Source: JBBQXH01 sp963710975 | GTDB lineage: Bacteria > Actinomycetota > Thermoleophilia > Gaiellales > Gaiellaceae | DNA length: 64,000 bases | NCBI GenBank assembly: GCA_963710975.1 | Contig: CAVQCG010000005.1 | Span: forward strand, 989,027 to 1,053,026 | Reading direction: 5' to 3' | In this document: positions 51,269 through 61,704 of the stretch, piece after piece | Position numbering within the stretch: the first letter of the stretch is position 1 | Layout of the letters: each line of letters opens with the position of its first letter | Notes under the pieces: generated by a model | Database searches by the model: none | Told to the model about the DNA's origin: nothing | What the model saw: only the letters and a program-made list of their open reading frames with translations | Translations under genes and position numbers: made by a program

Positions 51269-52377
51269 ATGAGGACTTCGACGCCGCGAAGGATCACCAG
51301 GGTCGCAGTGACGATCGGGCTGCTCGGGATGATCGGCGGAATCGTCCTGACCGGAGTGGGGAACGAGGCTCGGGCAACGGCTCGCGTCGTGTCGGCTGGC
51401 GCGAACGTCGATCCTGATTTCCAGCCGGTCGCCGCCTCGACGGCACGGTCGTTGATCTCGCCGACGAGATCAGTCCGTCCAGCCAGCCAGCTCCTGCAAC
51501 GTGCGCAGCCGGGAAGCCCTCCCGGCAGGCGCCGGCTTACGGATGGCCCCTCAAGCCGTTCCACCGCCAGCACCCAGTGCGTGGCTACTTCGGAGATCCG
51601 CGCATCGCTCCCACCGAAGAGGGGCTTCTCCGGAGCTTCCATTTCGGGGTCGATGTCTCGGCGCCCGACGGAACGCCGGTGTTCGCGACCATCTCGGGAC
51701 GAGTTCAGATCCCGGCCTCGCACCACGACACGGTGACGATCCTTGCTTCGGACGGAACCGCGTTCGAGTACTGGCACGTCGTCGCGGACGTTCGCTCGGG
51801 CGACTACGTGACCGCGTACCGAACGCAGATCGGGCGCATCGAGAAGCCATGGGCGCACGTCCACTTCGCCGAGCGCCGGAACGGCGTGTACCTCAACCCC
51901 CTTCGACCGGGCGCGATGGGCCCCTACGCGGACGAGACGTGTCCTGCGATCCGGGAGGTCCGATTCGAGCACGAGGGCGTCGAACAGCGAAACCGGAACG
52001 TGCACGGGACGCCCGACGTCGTCGTAGGCGCGTACGACATGCCGGCGATGCCGGTGACGACTCCGAAGTGGACGGGCCTGCCCGTCACACCCGTGCTCGT
52101 GCAGTGGCGGATCGTCGGAGCCAACGGTCGGGTCGTCTCTCCCTGGGCGGACGCGTTCGACGTGCGAACAGCCCTCCCGACGGTCTCGTACTACTCGCTG
52201 TACGCCGTTGGAACCCGCCAGAACCGACCCAACCGGCCGGGGAAATACCGCTTCTACCTGGCGCACGACTGGCACAGCTTCGATCTGAAGAACGGCGAGT
52301 ACACGGTTCAGGTGCTCGCAACCGACTCGGCCGGAAACCATGTCCGGTACGCATCACGGTTCGTCGTCTCGAACTGA
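51269..52377 (+). pseudogene. Exported M23-type metallopeptidase, one frame break near the 5' end
   Basis: The ATG at 51269 (GGAGGAG upstream) opens a signal peptide (RVAVTIGLLGMIGGIVLTGV) and DPDFQPVAAS; near 51428-51440 one base change is needed to enter the frame that continues LDGTVVDLADEISPSSQP, YGWPLKPFHRQHPVRGYFGD and the M23 domain: SFHFGVDVSAPDGTPVFAT (zinc ligands His and Asp) and WAHVHFAERRNGVYLNP (HxH). The C-terminal half (residues ~190-360) is a beta-rich module with YSLYAVGTRQNRPNRPGKYR. Such enzymes cut peptidoglycan cross-links or bind the wall. Its last 24 bases overlap the convergent kinase gene. Confidence 0.75.
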
Positions 52378-53205
52378 CCCCGCGCAGGCGAAGCGAAGCA
52401 GATGCGCGTACGCCGTCCCCGTGGGCGGGCGGCACTGGGGGTCTTTGGCCAGGGCCTCCAGCACCGCCGCGCCGAAGCCGGGCGGCAGATCGCTCCGACC
52501 CTCCTCCGGATTCCGGGGCATCTCCTCCAGGTGGCCGAACGGAACCTCGAACCCGTGCAGATGGGCAAACGGCGCGGATCCGGCGACGCACTCGTACGCG
52601 ACGCATCCGAGCGCGTAGACGTCGCTCGCCGGGGTCGCTGCCGAGCCTTCGATCAGCTCCGGCGCGAGGTAGTGGGGGGTGCCGACGACGCGGCCCGTGC
52701 GAGTCAGCACGGTGTACGCAGGGCCTTTCGCGAGACCGAAGTCCGTCAGCGCCGCGGCGCCGTTCTCGTCGACCATGATGTTCGCCGGCTTCACGTCCCG
52801 GTGGATCAGCCCGGCGGCGTGCAGCGCATCGAGGCCCGCGCCGACCTCCGACACGAGACGCAGAACCTCCGGAACGTCGAGGAACCGATCCCGCCGGAGA
52901 CACTCCGCGAGGGTGTCACCGGCGACATAGCTCGACACGATGTACGGCCGTCCACCCTCCTCGCCCGCGTCGACGACGGGGACAAGATGTGGATGCTGGA
53001 TCGACGTCGCCGCGCGTGCTTCGTGGCGGAAGCGCACGCGATACACCTCCTCGCCCTGCAACTCGGGCTTCATCACCTTGACGGCGACCACGGCGCCGTC
53101 CGGCTCGCGGATGGCCCGGTACACCGTTCCGACCGCGCCCTCGCCCACCGCCGCAACGAGCCTGTACGCACCGACCGTCCCCCCGGCCTGGATGTCGTCA
53201 TTCAT
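52354..53205 (-). CDS. PknB-type serine/threonine protein kinase, kinase domain only
   Basis: A 283-residue complete kinase: glycine loop VGEGAVGTVYRA, VAVKVMKPE, catalytic loop GLIHRDVKPANIMVDENGAA, LTDFGLAKG, activation-loop TRTGRVVGTPHYLAPELIEG and DVYALGCVAYECVAG. There is no membrane segment or sensor domain after the catalytic domain (ends GSVRDDEP), so it is soluble. It is divergent from another kinase gene with 51 bases between, and probably starts a small regulatory cascade. Confidence 0.9.
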   Translation of the reverse strand: MNDDIQAGGTVGAYRLVAAVGEGAVGTVYRAIREPDGAVVAVKVMKPELQGEEVYRVRFRHEARAATSIQHPHLVPVVDAGEEGGRPYIVSSYVAGDTLAECLRRDRFLDVPEVLRLVSEVGAGLDALHAAGLIHRDVKPANIMVDENGAAALTDFGLAKGPAYTVLTRTGRVVGTPHYLAPELIEGSAATPASDVYALGCVAYECVAGSAPFAHLHGFEVPFGHLEEMPRNPEEGRSDLPPGFGAAVLEALAKDPQCRPPTGTAYAHLLRFACAGSVRDDEP

Positions 53206-53256
53206 CGGATTGGTGCCTCAAGCGACAAGCGGCTCTATTGTTTCCGAAGGGCGACT

Positions 53257-54165
53257 GTGACCACCGATGCCCGTATCGGCAGCGAGATCGCCGGCTACCG
53301 GCTCGAGGCGCTGCTGGGCCGGGGTGGAATGGGGATCGTGTACCGGGCCGACGACCCCGGCCTCGGGAGAAAGGTGGCGCTCAAGGTCCTCCCTCCCGAG
53401 CTTGCCGGGGACGAGCGCTTCCGCGAGCGCTTCCTGCGCGAGTCGCGCCTCGCGGCGCTGATCGAGCATCCGAGCATCGTTCCCGTACACGACGCGGGCG
53501 AAGCCGACGGTTTCCTGTACATCGCGATGCGCTACGTCCCCGGAATCGACCTGAAGCGTCTGCTCGAGCGCGAAGGACCGCTCGATCCGAGCCGAACGCT
53601 GGCTCTGCTGCGGCAGGTCGGCGAGGCGCTCGACGCAGCCCATGCCCGAGGCCTCGTCCACCGGGATGTCAAGCCCGGCAACATCCTGGTGTCACGCTCG
53701 GATCACGGTGAGCACGCCTACCTGACCGACTTCGGGATCAGTCAGGACGGCGTCTCGACACGCGCGCTCACGAGAACCGGGGAGCTCGTCGGGAGCGTCG
53801 CATACGTCGCGCCCGAGCAGATCGAGGGTGCTCCGGCGGAAGGGAGCTCGGATGTCTACGCCCTCGCCACGGTCCTGTTCGAGTGTCTTGCCGGCTCGAG
53901 CCCGTTCAGACGGGAGACGGAGTACGCGGTGCTCTGGGCGAAGCTCCACGAACCTCCTCCAGTCCTCAGTCGCGTGCGCGCGGATCTGCCCTCGGGGCTC
54001 GACGACGTCCTGTCGCGTGCGCTCGCAAGACAGCCCGGCGACCGGTACCCGTCCTGCGAGGCGATGGTGGCTGCGGCATCCGACGCGCTGGGGCTCCTGG
54101 AGTCCAGCTCCCGGAAGAACAACCACCACGACACCCCTGACGGCCTCGGTCCGAGAGGCCGCTGA
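53257..54165 (+). CDS. PknB-type serine/threonine protein kinase
   Basis: A 302-residue kinase: LLGRGGMGIVYRADDPGLG, VALKVLPPELAGDERF, RGLVHRDVKPGNILVSRSDH, YLTDFGIS, TGELVGSVAYVAPEQIEGA. GTG start 53257 with GAAGGGC upstream. No membrane helix; the tail after residue 280 (LLESSSRKNNHHDTPDGL) overlaps the start of the SIR2-like reading frame. Because that frame lacks a normal start codon, a frame break joining kinase and SIR2 domains into one protein cannot be excluded. This kinase is most like those at 59754 and 61702 (shared GxxELAGYRLERLLGRGGM-type starts). Confidence 0.87.
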   Translation: MTTDARIGSEIAGYRLEALLGRGGMGIVYRADDPGLGRKVALKVLPPELAGDERFRERFLRESRLAALIEHPSIVPVHDAGEADGFLYIAMRYVPGIDLKRLLEREGPLDPSRTLALLRQVGEALDAAHARGLVHRDVKPGNILVSRSDHGEHAYLTDFGISQDGVSTRALTRTGELVGSVAYVAPEQIEGAPAEGSSDVYALATVLFECLAGSSPFRRETEYAVLWAKLHEPPPVLSRVRADLPSGLDDVLSRALARQPGDRYPSCEAMVAAASDALGLLESSSRKNNHHDTPDGLGPRGR

Positions 54166-55070
54166 CCTCATCCTCCAGGGGCGCGTTGTGCCGCTCCTCG
54201 GCACGGGTGCCAACAGCTGCGGAAGGCCGGGATGGACCGGCATGGAAACCGGCAAGTCCTGATGTGCTGCCGGACGGTCAGGATCTCGCCACGCGGCTCG
54301 CCGAGAGCTTCGGCTATCCGGCCGACGAGCCTTCCGACCTCGCGCACGTCTCGCAGTACATCTCCCTCACGAAAGGGTCCGGGCCCCTCTATGACGAGCT
54401 CCACGAGCTCTTGCATGCCGACTTCGTACCGGGCCCGGTTCACCGTTTGCTGGCCGAGATCCCCGCCCTCCTGCGACGTCGCGGGGTCAATCATCAGCTC
54501 ATCGTGACGACGAACTACGACCGCGCGATGGAGCGTGCTCTCACCGAAGCGAGCGAGGAGTTCGACGTGGTCTCGTACGTGGCCACCGGGACCGACAAGG
54601 GCCGCTTCGTCCATACCTCCCCGGACGGGAAGGCCACGCTGATCGACGTGCCGAACAGTTACGGCGGCCTGTCGCTCGACGAGCGCACGGTGATCCTGAA
54701 GCTTCACGGACAGGTCGACGTAGACCCCGCGAGGAATCGCGAGAGCTTCGTCGTGACCGAGGACGACTACATCGACTACGTGGCCCATGTCGACGTGTCG
54801 TCGCTCGTTCCGGTCACGCTCGCGGCGGTACTCCGGCGAAGCCACTTCCTCTTCCTCGGTTACAGCCTGCGCGACTGGTATCCGCGCGGCGTCCTCTACC
54901 GGACATGGGGCGAGCAGCGGCTCACGTACCGGTCTTGGGCCGTCGACTCCCGCCCCCGGCCCGTCGAGCGCGAGCTCTGGCGACACCGCGATGTCGAGAG
55001 CGTCGACGCGCCCCTCGAGACCTACGTCGAGGAGCTCCGGGTCCGACTCACCAACGGAGCAGCGCCGTGA
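54122..55070 (+). pseudogene. SIR2-like protein, frame break near the N-terminus
   Basis: The N-terminal part reads SVREAADLILQGRVVPLLGT and GANSCGRPG in one frame (54146-54260), the nucleotide-binding motif of SIR2-like proteins. Near 54255-54265 the frame must change to continue VLPDGQDLATRLAESFGYPA, LIVTTNYDRAMERALTEASE, TVILKLHGQVDVDPAR, FVVTEDDYIDYVAHVD and HFLFLGYSLRDWYPRGVLYR up to 55070. This is the SIR2_2 family often found in prokaryotic conflict systems, where NAD+ cleavage is the effector reaction. The true start is unclear: no ATG/GTG/TTG lies in frame before the motif, and the interval given begins at the kinase overlap. Confidence 0.75.
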
Positions 55071-55135
55071 GCGCGACGATACGGTGCACGGACAAGAACC
55101 CTCGCTGGCGTCCAGACCAAGGAGACACTCACCCA

Positions 55136-56254
55136 ATGCTTCACGTCGACATCCCGTCGCGCTCTGACATCGAGCGGTTGATCACCGTCCGCACCCCGGC
55201 GTGCCTGTCGCTGTATCTCCCGACATCGCCGATCACCCAGGATGCTCAGGCCGATCGCATCGAGCTGAAGAACCTCGGGCGCACCGGGCTCGAGCAGTTG
55301 CGCGAGCAGGACATCGACAAGCGGGTCGTCCTCGAGGTCGAGGAGGCGATCGACGACCTGGTCGACGACGACACCTTCTGGGCATTCCAGGCCAACAGTT
55401 TGGCCGTGTTCGTCACGCCAGACACGGTGAAGACCTTCCGCTTGCCGAACGCGCTCGAGCCGATGGTCGAAGCTGGAGACCGCTTCTTCATCAAGCCGCT
55501 TCTGCGTGCCGTCACCGTCCCGCAAACAGCGTTCGTCCTGGCGCTGGCCCAGGGCTCGGTGCGACTCATCGAGGTCTCAGGTGACTTGCCGGCCCGAGAG
55601 ACCAGCGTCGCGGACATGCCGAAGAGCGCTGCGAGCGTCGCGGGCAAGACGTCGATCCTCGATCGGTCGCCGAGTGGGCGCCTTCAGGGATCGGAGGGCC
55701 AGAAGGTCCGCATGACCCAGTACGCCCGAGCGGTCGACCAGGCGCTACGCGAGCTTCTCGTAGGCAGGGAGACGCCCCTGATCCTGGCGGCAGCGCCGCC
55801 AATCGATTCGATCTTCCGGTCGGTGAACACGTACCCCCATCTCGTGGACGAGGTGATCCCCGGGAACCCTGAAAAGGTCAGCGACGCCGATCTCGCGCAG
55901 GCCTCACGGGCGATCCTCGACCGTCTGCACCGAGCCGACCTCGAGGAGATCCACCGGCTGTTCGAGGTCCGTGCCACGGAGGGGCGAACCACGACCGACA
56001 TCGTCAACGCCGCACGGGCCGCGACATTCGGAGCCGTTGCTGTTCTGCTGGTGGACATCGACGAGATCGTCCCTGGAATCGTGGGCGAGGACGGAACTGT
56101 CGTGTTCAGCAAAGAGGCGTCCGCGGCAAACCATGGCGTCGTCGACCAGATCGCCGGCCGCGCACTGCTCACCGGCGCGCGCGTGCTCGGCGAGCGGCGC
56201 GCAGACATCCCTGGAGGTGGCAGCCTCGCCGCCATCTTGCGGTATCCGATGTAG
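55136..56254 (+). CDS. baeRF/Vms1-like (eRF1 domain-related) protein
   Basis: A 372-residue soluble protein. It begins VDIPSRSDIERLITVRTPAC-LSLYLPTSP, has VETLEEaIDDLV-like region FWAFQANSLAVFVTPDTVKT in which a beta-strand pair is evident, AFVLALAQGSVRLIEVSGDL, and ends AVLLVDIDEIVPGIVGEDGT, RALLTGARVLGERRADIPGG. This succession fits the bacterial archaeo-eukaryotic release factor (baeRF) group, relatives of Vms1 and eRF1 domains suspected of acting on stalled ribosomes or tRNA. No GGQ motif is visible. It sits between SIR2-like and nSTAND genes; AAGGAGA precedes ATG 55136. The family assignment rests on pattern memory alone. Confidence 0.55.
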   Translation: MLHVDIPSRSDIERLITVRTPACLSLYLPTSPITQDAQADRIELKNLGRTGLEQLREQDIDKRVVLEVEEAIDDLVDDDTFWAFQANSLAVFVTPDTVKTFRLPNALEPMVEAGDRFFIKPLLRAVTVPQTAFVLALAQGSVRLIEVSGDLPARETSVADMPKSAASVAGKTSILDRSPSGRLQGSEGQKVRMTQYARAVDQALRELLVGRETPLILAAAPPIDSIFRSVNTYPHLVDEVIPGNPEKVSDADLAQASRAILDRLHRADLEEIHRLFEVRATEGRTTTDIVNAARAATFGAVAVLLVDIDEIVPGIVGEDGTVVFSKEASAANHGVVDQIAGRALLTGARVLGERRADIPGGGSLAAILRYPM

Positions 56255-56275
56255 GCGGGCAGCTGGAGCGTCGCC

Positions 56276-59200
56276 TTGAGCGCCGACCACCCGGTTGAAG
56301 CGCCGGTCGCAACGCTTCCCGACTCGCCGTACAAGGGCCTCGCGAGCTACGAGGACACCGACCTCGATGCGGCGCTGTTCTTCGGGCGCGAGCGCGACTC
56401 GCAGATCCTCGCGGCCAACCTCGTCGCCTTCCGGCTGACGGTGCTCTACGGGCCGAGCGGCATCGGCAAGAGCTCGATCGTGCGCGCAGGGGTGGCCAGG
56501 GAGCTACGGCGCGAGGAGGGCCTTCCGGTTGCCGTCTTCAGCTCGTGGAGCGGCGATCCGGTGGAGGGAATCATTGACGAGGTCGCACGGGTCGTCGGCG
56601 TCAACCTCCGCCGGGAAGGCTCGCAGATGCACTCGGGACGATCGCCTTGCGAACCGGCAGGGAGGTCTATCTCGTGCTCGACCAGACGGAGGAGTACTTC
56701 GTCTACCACGAGGCGGGGGAGGCCGACGGAGGCTTCGCCGAGCAGTTCCCCGAGCTCGTCGGCCGAGGTGACATCCCGGTCAACGTCCTCCTCGCGATCA
56801 GGGAGGACGCGCTGGCTGCGCTCGACCGCTTCAAACCGGGCCTTCCGACGCTCTTCGGAAACTGCGTGCGGCTCGGGCCGCTCGACGATCACGGCGCGCG
56901 GGCCGCGATCACGGGCCCGCTCGACGAGTATTCGCGCCTCGCCGGCTCGGACGAGGCGGTTTCGATCGAACCCGAGCTCGTCGATGCAGTCCTCGGCGAC
57001 GTCAGCGGCAGCGAGGCCTCGTACCTCCAGCTAGTCATGGAGCGCCTGTGGGATGAGGAACGACGCGCGGGATCACGCACCCTCCGACTCTCCACATTCG
57101 AGCGGCTCGGAGGCTGGGACGAGATCGCCCGTACGCATCTCGATGAGAGCCTGGGCGCACTCGCCGACGAGCAACGCGACGCCGCGGCGCTGATCCTGAA
57201 TCACCTGGTGACGCCGTCGGGAACGAAGATCGCCCACAGCGCCGCCGACCTCGCACAGTACGCCGGCACGGATCGTGACGGCATCGCGCCAGTTCTGGCC
57301 AGGCTCGCTGATGAGCGCATCCTCCGCGCCGTTCCCGCGCCCGACGATCCGGGTGGAACGCGCTACGAGCTCTTCCACGAGTCCTCGCTCGACCCGCGCT
57401 CGACTGGAGGGCTCGGCACGAGACGGAGCGACGCCTTGCAGCGGAGCGGGAGGCGGCCGGCCGTCGGCATCGCCGCCTGTGGATCCTCGCCGGTTCGGCT
57501 CTTGCGCTCGCGGCCGTCATGGTGGCGGTGACCGTCTACGCACTGACCCAGCGCCACGAGGCAACGACACAGGCGACGACGGCACGCTCCCGGGAGTTAG
57601 CGGCAAGCGCGGTCTCCAGGCTGCCAACCGATCCGGAGCTGAGCCTCCTCCTCGCGCTCGCCGCGGCGAAGGAGCGCCCGACGCCGGAAGCGGAGAACGC
57701 GTTGCGGCAGGCGCTTCTCGCGTCGCGAGTCGACACCGTGCTGTCCGCCGGCCCGGTCGCTACTGCCGACTTCGGCAACGGTCGCGTCGTCGTCGGAGGC
57801 AAGGATGGGAGAGCCCGCCTCGTCGACCCGGCGAACGGCGAGGTCATGACGACGCTCGACGTCGGGAGTCCGATTACCACGTCGTCGTTCAACGACGATA
57901 GCTCCCTGCTCGTAACAGTCGGGGAGGACGGCGTGGCGCAACTCTGGCACTCGGAGGACGGATCGAGTGCTGGCAAGGTCGGTGACTCCGTCGTCCATGC
58001 GGCCTGGGGGTCGGGCGAAATGCTGGTCACGGCCGCCGAGGACGGAACCGCCGAGCTAACGGGCGGACCCGGACCACCGATCTCCGTCGACCACGGTGCT
58101 CCGATCGAGACGGTCGCCGTCAGTCCGGACGGGTCGATGTTCCTGACAGCCGGGCAGGACGGGCTGGTGCGCGTCTGGTCAGCCGAGACCGGGAAACAAC
58201 TCGCGGAGCTCCAGCATGACGATGCCGTGACGTCGGCCTCGTTCAGTCAGAACGGCCAGATCCTCACCTCCGATCGGAGTCGTGAGGCCTACGTGTGGTC
58301 GTCTGACGGAGAGCTGCTCCAGACACTCGGCGGCCACGAGGGACCCGTCGTCTCGGCTGCCTTCTCCCCGGACGGAACGCAGGCCGTTACCGCGAGCACC
58401 GACGCGATCGCACGCGTCTGGGACGTGCAGCAGGGAGAGCTGGTCGCGACCCTCTCCGGGCATACGGGTTTCCTCACGGACGCGGAGTTCAGCCCGGACG
58501 GCGAGAAGATCCTCACCGCAAGTGCCGACAAGTCAGCCGGGATCTGGGACGCAGCGTCCGGCTCGCTCGAGGCGTCGCTACTCGGTCACCGAGACGCCGT
58601 CACGAGTGCCGGGTTCAGCCCCGACGGCCGATTCATCCTGACCGAGAGCGCCGATGGCACCGCGAGGATCTGGGGCTCCAGTACCGAGCAGCAACTCGAG
58701 ACGCTGGCCGTGCAGGAGCCCCCGCTGCGAACCCTGGCGGTAGCTCCGGACGGTCGCACCCTGGCCGCGGCCGGCGACCCTGGCGTCGCCGTGATCCGGC
58801 GGATCGACAACGGCGCGGTCGTCAGTCGGCTGGTGCACTCCGGCCCGATCGACGCCGTCGCGTTCAGCCCTGACGGATCGCTGCTTGCTGCAGCCGGAGC
58901 CGGAGGAACACAGCTGTGGAATCTCGATACCGGGACGGTCGCCCACGAGCTGACGCAGACGGCCCCGGCAACCGGCGCCGCGTTCAGCCCGGACGGCAGC
59001 CTGGTCGCCATTGGCGGCCCCGGGCGAATTGCGCAGCTCTGGGAGGTGGCCAGCGGCAAGGTCGTCCGGGAGCTCCGCGCCGACGGTGGCCCGGTCGAGG
59101 ACGTCGCCTACAGCCCGGACGGAAGCCGGGTCGCCACTGCATCGAAGGACGGCGCCGCGCGCATCTGGGACGCGGGCAGCGGTGCGCTCCTGGACACGTT

Positions 59201-59657
59201 GCGAGGCCACCACGACGCCGTGACGAGCGTCTCGTTCAACCCGGACGGCTCGAGGCTTCTCACGACCAGTGTCGACCACGATGCCCGGGTCTGGGATGTC
59301 GAATCCGGGAAGCTCGTCGAGCTGCTTCGTGCCCACTTCGCGATCGTGAGCGACGCCTCGTTCAGTCCCGACGGCCGCTGGATCGTCACCGCCGGCCCCG
59401 GAACGGCAGGGCTCTTCGATGCCGCAAGCGGCGAGCTCGTGTTCTTCCTTCACGGCCACGACGGCATCCTCACGAGCGCGGAGTTCACCCCCGACGGCCG
59501 CCAGATCGTCACCGCAGGAGTGGATGGGACGATACGGCTGTACACGTGCGAGATCTGCGGATCGACCGACGACCTCATCGCCCTTGCCGAGGCTAAGGCC
59601 GAGCGAGTCGGTCGCACGCTGACACCGGCCGAGCGCCGAACGTTCCTGCACGAGTAA
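56276..59657 (+). pseudogene. nSTAND NTPase-TM-WD40 repeat protein, two frame breaks
   Basis: Repaired, this is a single protein of about 1,127 residues. Part 1 (TTG 56276 on): SPYKGLASYEDTDLDAALFF, P-loop VLYGPSGIGKSSIVRAGVAR. Near 56618-56624 a base is missing; then REVYLVLDQTEEYFVYHEAG (Walker B) and a STAND-type helical region with LRLSTFERLGGWDEIARTHL to YELFHES. Near 57390-57396 a base is missing again; then a membrane helix (LAGSALALAAVMVAVTVYAL) and about 13 WD40 repeats (VSAAFSPDGTQAVTASTDAI style) to 59657. nSTAND1 proteins are signalling or conflict-related switches: the propeller senses and the NTPase oligomerises. Both breaks leave the flanking codons intact. Confidence 0.82.
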
Positions 59658-59753
59658 CCCTCCCAGCGGGTTCCCACCGATTCTCCAGCGCTTCCGGGGA
59701 TCGTGATGAGATCCAAAGGGGAGTACCATCCAGCACAAAGCCGGACGGAGGTC

Positions 59754-61704
59754 ATGCAGGTGCATGACGTGACGGCATATCCGCGCGTCGGCGGCGAGCT
59801 CGCGGGCTACCGCCTCGAGCGGCTGCTCGGCCGCGGCGGGATGAGCGTCGTCTACCTGGCCGAGGACACACGGCTCGGGCGGAAGGTCGCCCTGAAGCTG
59901 CTCGCCCCCGAGCTGGCCGAGGACGAGCGGTTCCGCGAACGGTTCCTGCGCGAGTCGCAGCTGCCGCCGCGACTCGACCACTCGAACGTGATCCCGATCT
60001 ACGAGGCCGGCGAAGCCGACGGGCTGCTCTCCATCGCGATGCGCTACGTCGAGGGCACCGACCTGAGGAGCTCCTCGCCGACGAGGGCAAGCTCGATCCG
60101 GCCCGAGCGATGGCGCTCGCCGCCCAGATCGCCGGCGCGCTGGACGCCGCCCACGAGCACGGGCTCGTCCACCGCGACGTGAAACCCGGCAACGTGCTCA
60201 TCGCCCGACAGCGCGGACGGGACCACGGCTACCTCGCCGACTTCGGCCTGACCAAACAGTCCGCCTCGGAAAGCGGGGTCCGAGACCGGCCAGTTCGTCG
60301 GCTCGCTCGACTACGTCGCGCCCGAGCAGATCGAACACCAACCCGTCGACGGGCGCGCCGACCAGTACTCCCTCGCCTGCCTCCTCTACGAATGCCTGAG
60401 CGGGCAGGCCGCCCTATCGGGGCGAGTCCCTGACCGGCACCCTCTGGGCGCACATCGACGACCCGCCCCCCACCGTCAAGCCAGAAAGCGACCCGACCTG
60501 CCCGCGGAGATCGACGCAGTTGATCGCCCGCGGCATGGCCAAGAAACCCGCTGACCGCTACCCCACCTGCCACGAACTCGTGGACGCTACCCGGGACGCG
60601 CTCGGAGTCAGCGCAGTGACACCTGCTTGACGCTCACGGACACGAATACTCGTCCCGCTGCTGCTCGCGCTCGCGCTCGCCCTCGGGGAGCAGCAGCAAT
60701 CAGCGCCGGCATCCTCCTCCAACGTGGCTGAGGCTGAGAGGCCGCCAAACCGCTCCCCGACTCCCTCAACCGCTGCCGACGCTCGCGCCCGATGTCGACT
60801 CCGTCCAGCACATCGATCCCGCAACCAACGCCCTTGTTGCGACCGTGGGAGTCGGCCGCGACCCCGGTGGCGTGGCGGTGGCTGAGGACGCAGTCTGGGT
60901 GACGACCAAGCTCGAGGGCACGGTCTCGCGGATCGACCCCAAGACCGGCGAGGTAAAGAAGACCGTCCCCCGGGTAGGAGATCACCCGTTCGACGTTGTC
61001 GTCGCCGATCGGCACCTCTGGATCGTCGATCAGGACGCCCTTCTCTACGTGCTCGATCCGACGAGCCTCGAGTTCGTGGAGACGCTCACGACCCAGCAGA
61101 CGGGTGGTCCCTCCTTCATCGCGGGCAGCAACGACGGGGTGCTATGGGCCACGTTGCGCTGCCGATGCGGAGGCGGAGGACTCATCTCGCCCTTCGGGGA
61201 CATCCACCGGGGCGTCATACGGCTCGGCTTCGGCGGCACGTCCCCGTCGGTCGCGGTTATCGAGGTACCGAACTCGAAGACCACGGGGATCGCTGTTGGC
61301 GAGGGCGCGGTCTGGGTTCCGAACCACTACGGGGGCCTGGCGGAGCTCCATGCGGTTCGACCCGGAATCCATGACGCCGGCCGGCACCATCCGGCTCGAA
61401 GGCGGCAGCGCCGGAATCGCCGTGGGCGCGGGTGCCGTCTGGGCCGCTAACCCCGTCGGTGACACCGTCTCGCGGGTCGATCCCGCTACCAACCGGGTGA
61501 CAGCCAGGATCGACGTTGGCGACACACCGCTTTCCATCGCCTACGGCAACGGCTCGGTCTGGGTGGCGAACCGCGCTGACGGAACTGTCTCACGGATCGA
61601 TCCGGCCACGAACTCCGTCGTCACAACGATCGACGTCGGGCCGAGCCCCGATCACATCGCCGTCGGCGAGGGTGGGCGCTGGGCGACTGCGCATGTGCGG
61701 CATG
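59754..61704 (+). pseudogene. PknD-like kinase-TM-beta-propeller, multiple frame breaks (copy 1)
   Basis: The order of segments, spread over all three frames, is that of one gene: kinase N-lobe from ATG 59754 (CGGAGGTC upstream; LAGYRLERLLGRGGMSVVYL, VALKLLAPELAEDERFRERF), break near 60066, C-lobe (HGLVHRDVKPGNVLIARQRG, LADFGLTKQSAS), break near 60280, TGQFVGSLDYVAPEQIEHQP, further breaks near 60412 and 60500-60535, a hydrophobic stretch (LVPLLLALALALG) near 60650, then a Vgb/YncE-type propeller (VAVAEDAVWVTTKLEGTVSR, IDPKTGEVKKTV, IAVGAGAVWAANPVGDTVSR). M. tuberculosis PknD has the same kinase-TM-propeller plan. At least six single-base changes are needed; end point approximate. Confidence 0.7.

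Noticed and set aside
46671..52377. Biosynthetic gene cluster suggested by a SARP regulator
   Set aside because: No PKS, NRPS, terpene or tailoring genes follow; neighbours are envelope and signalling proteins.
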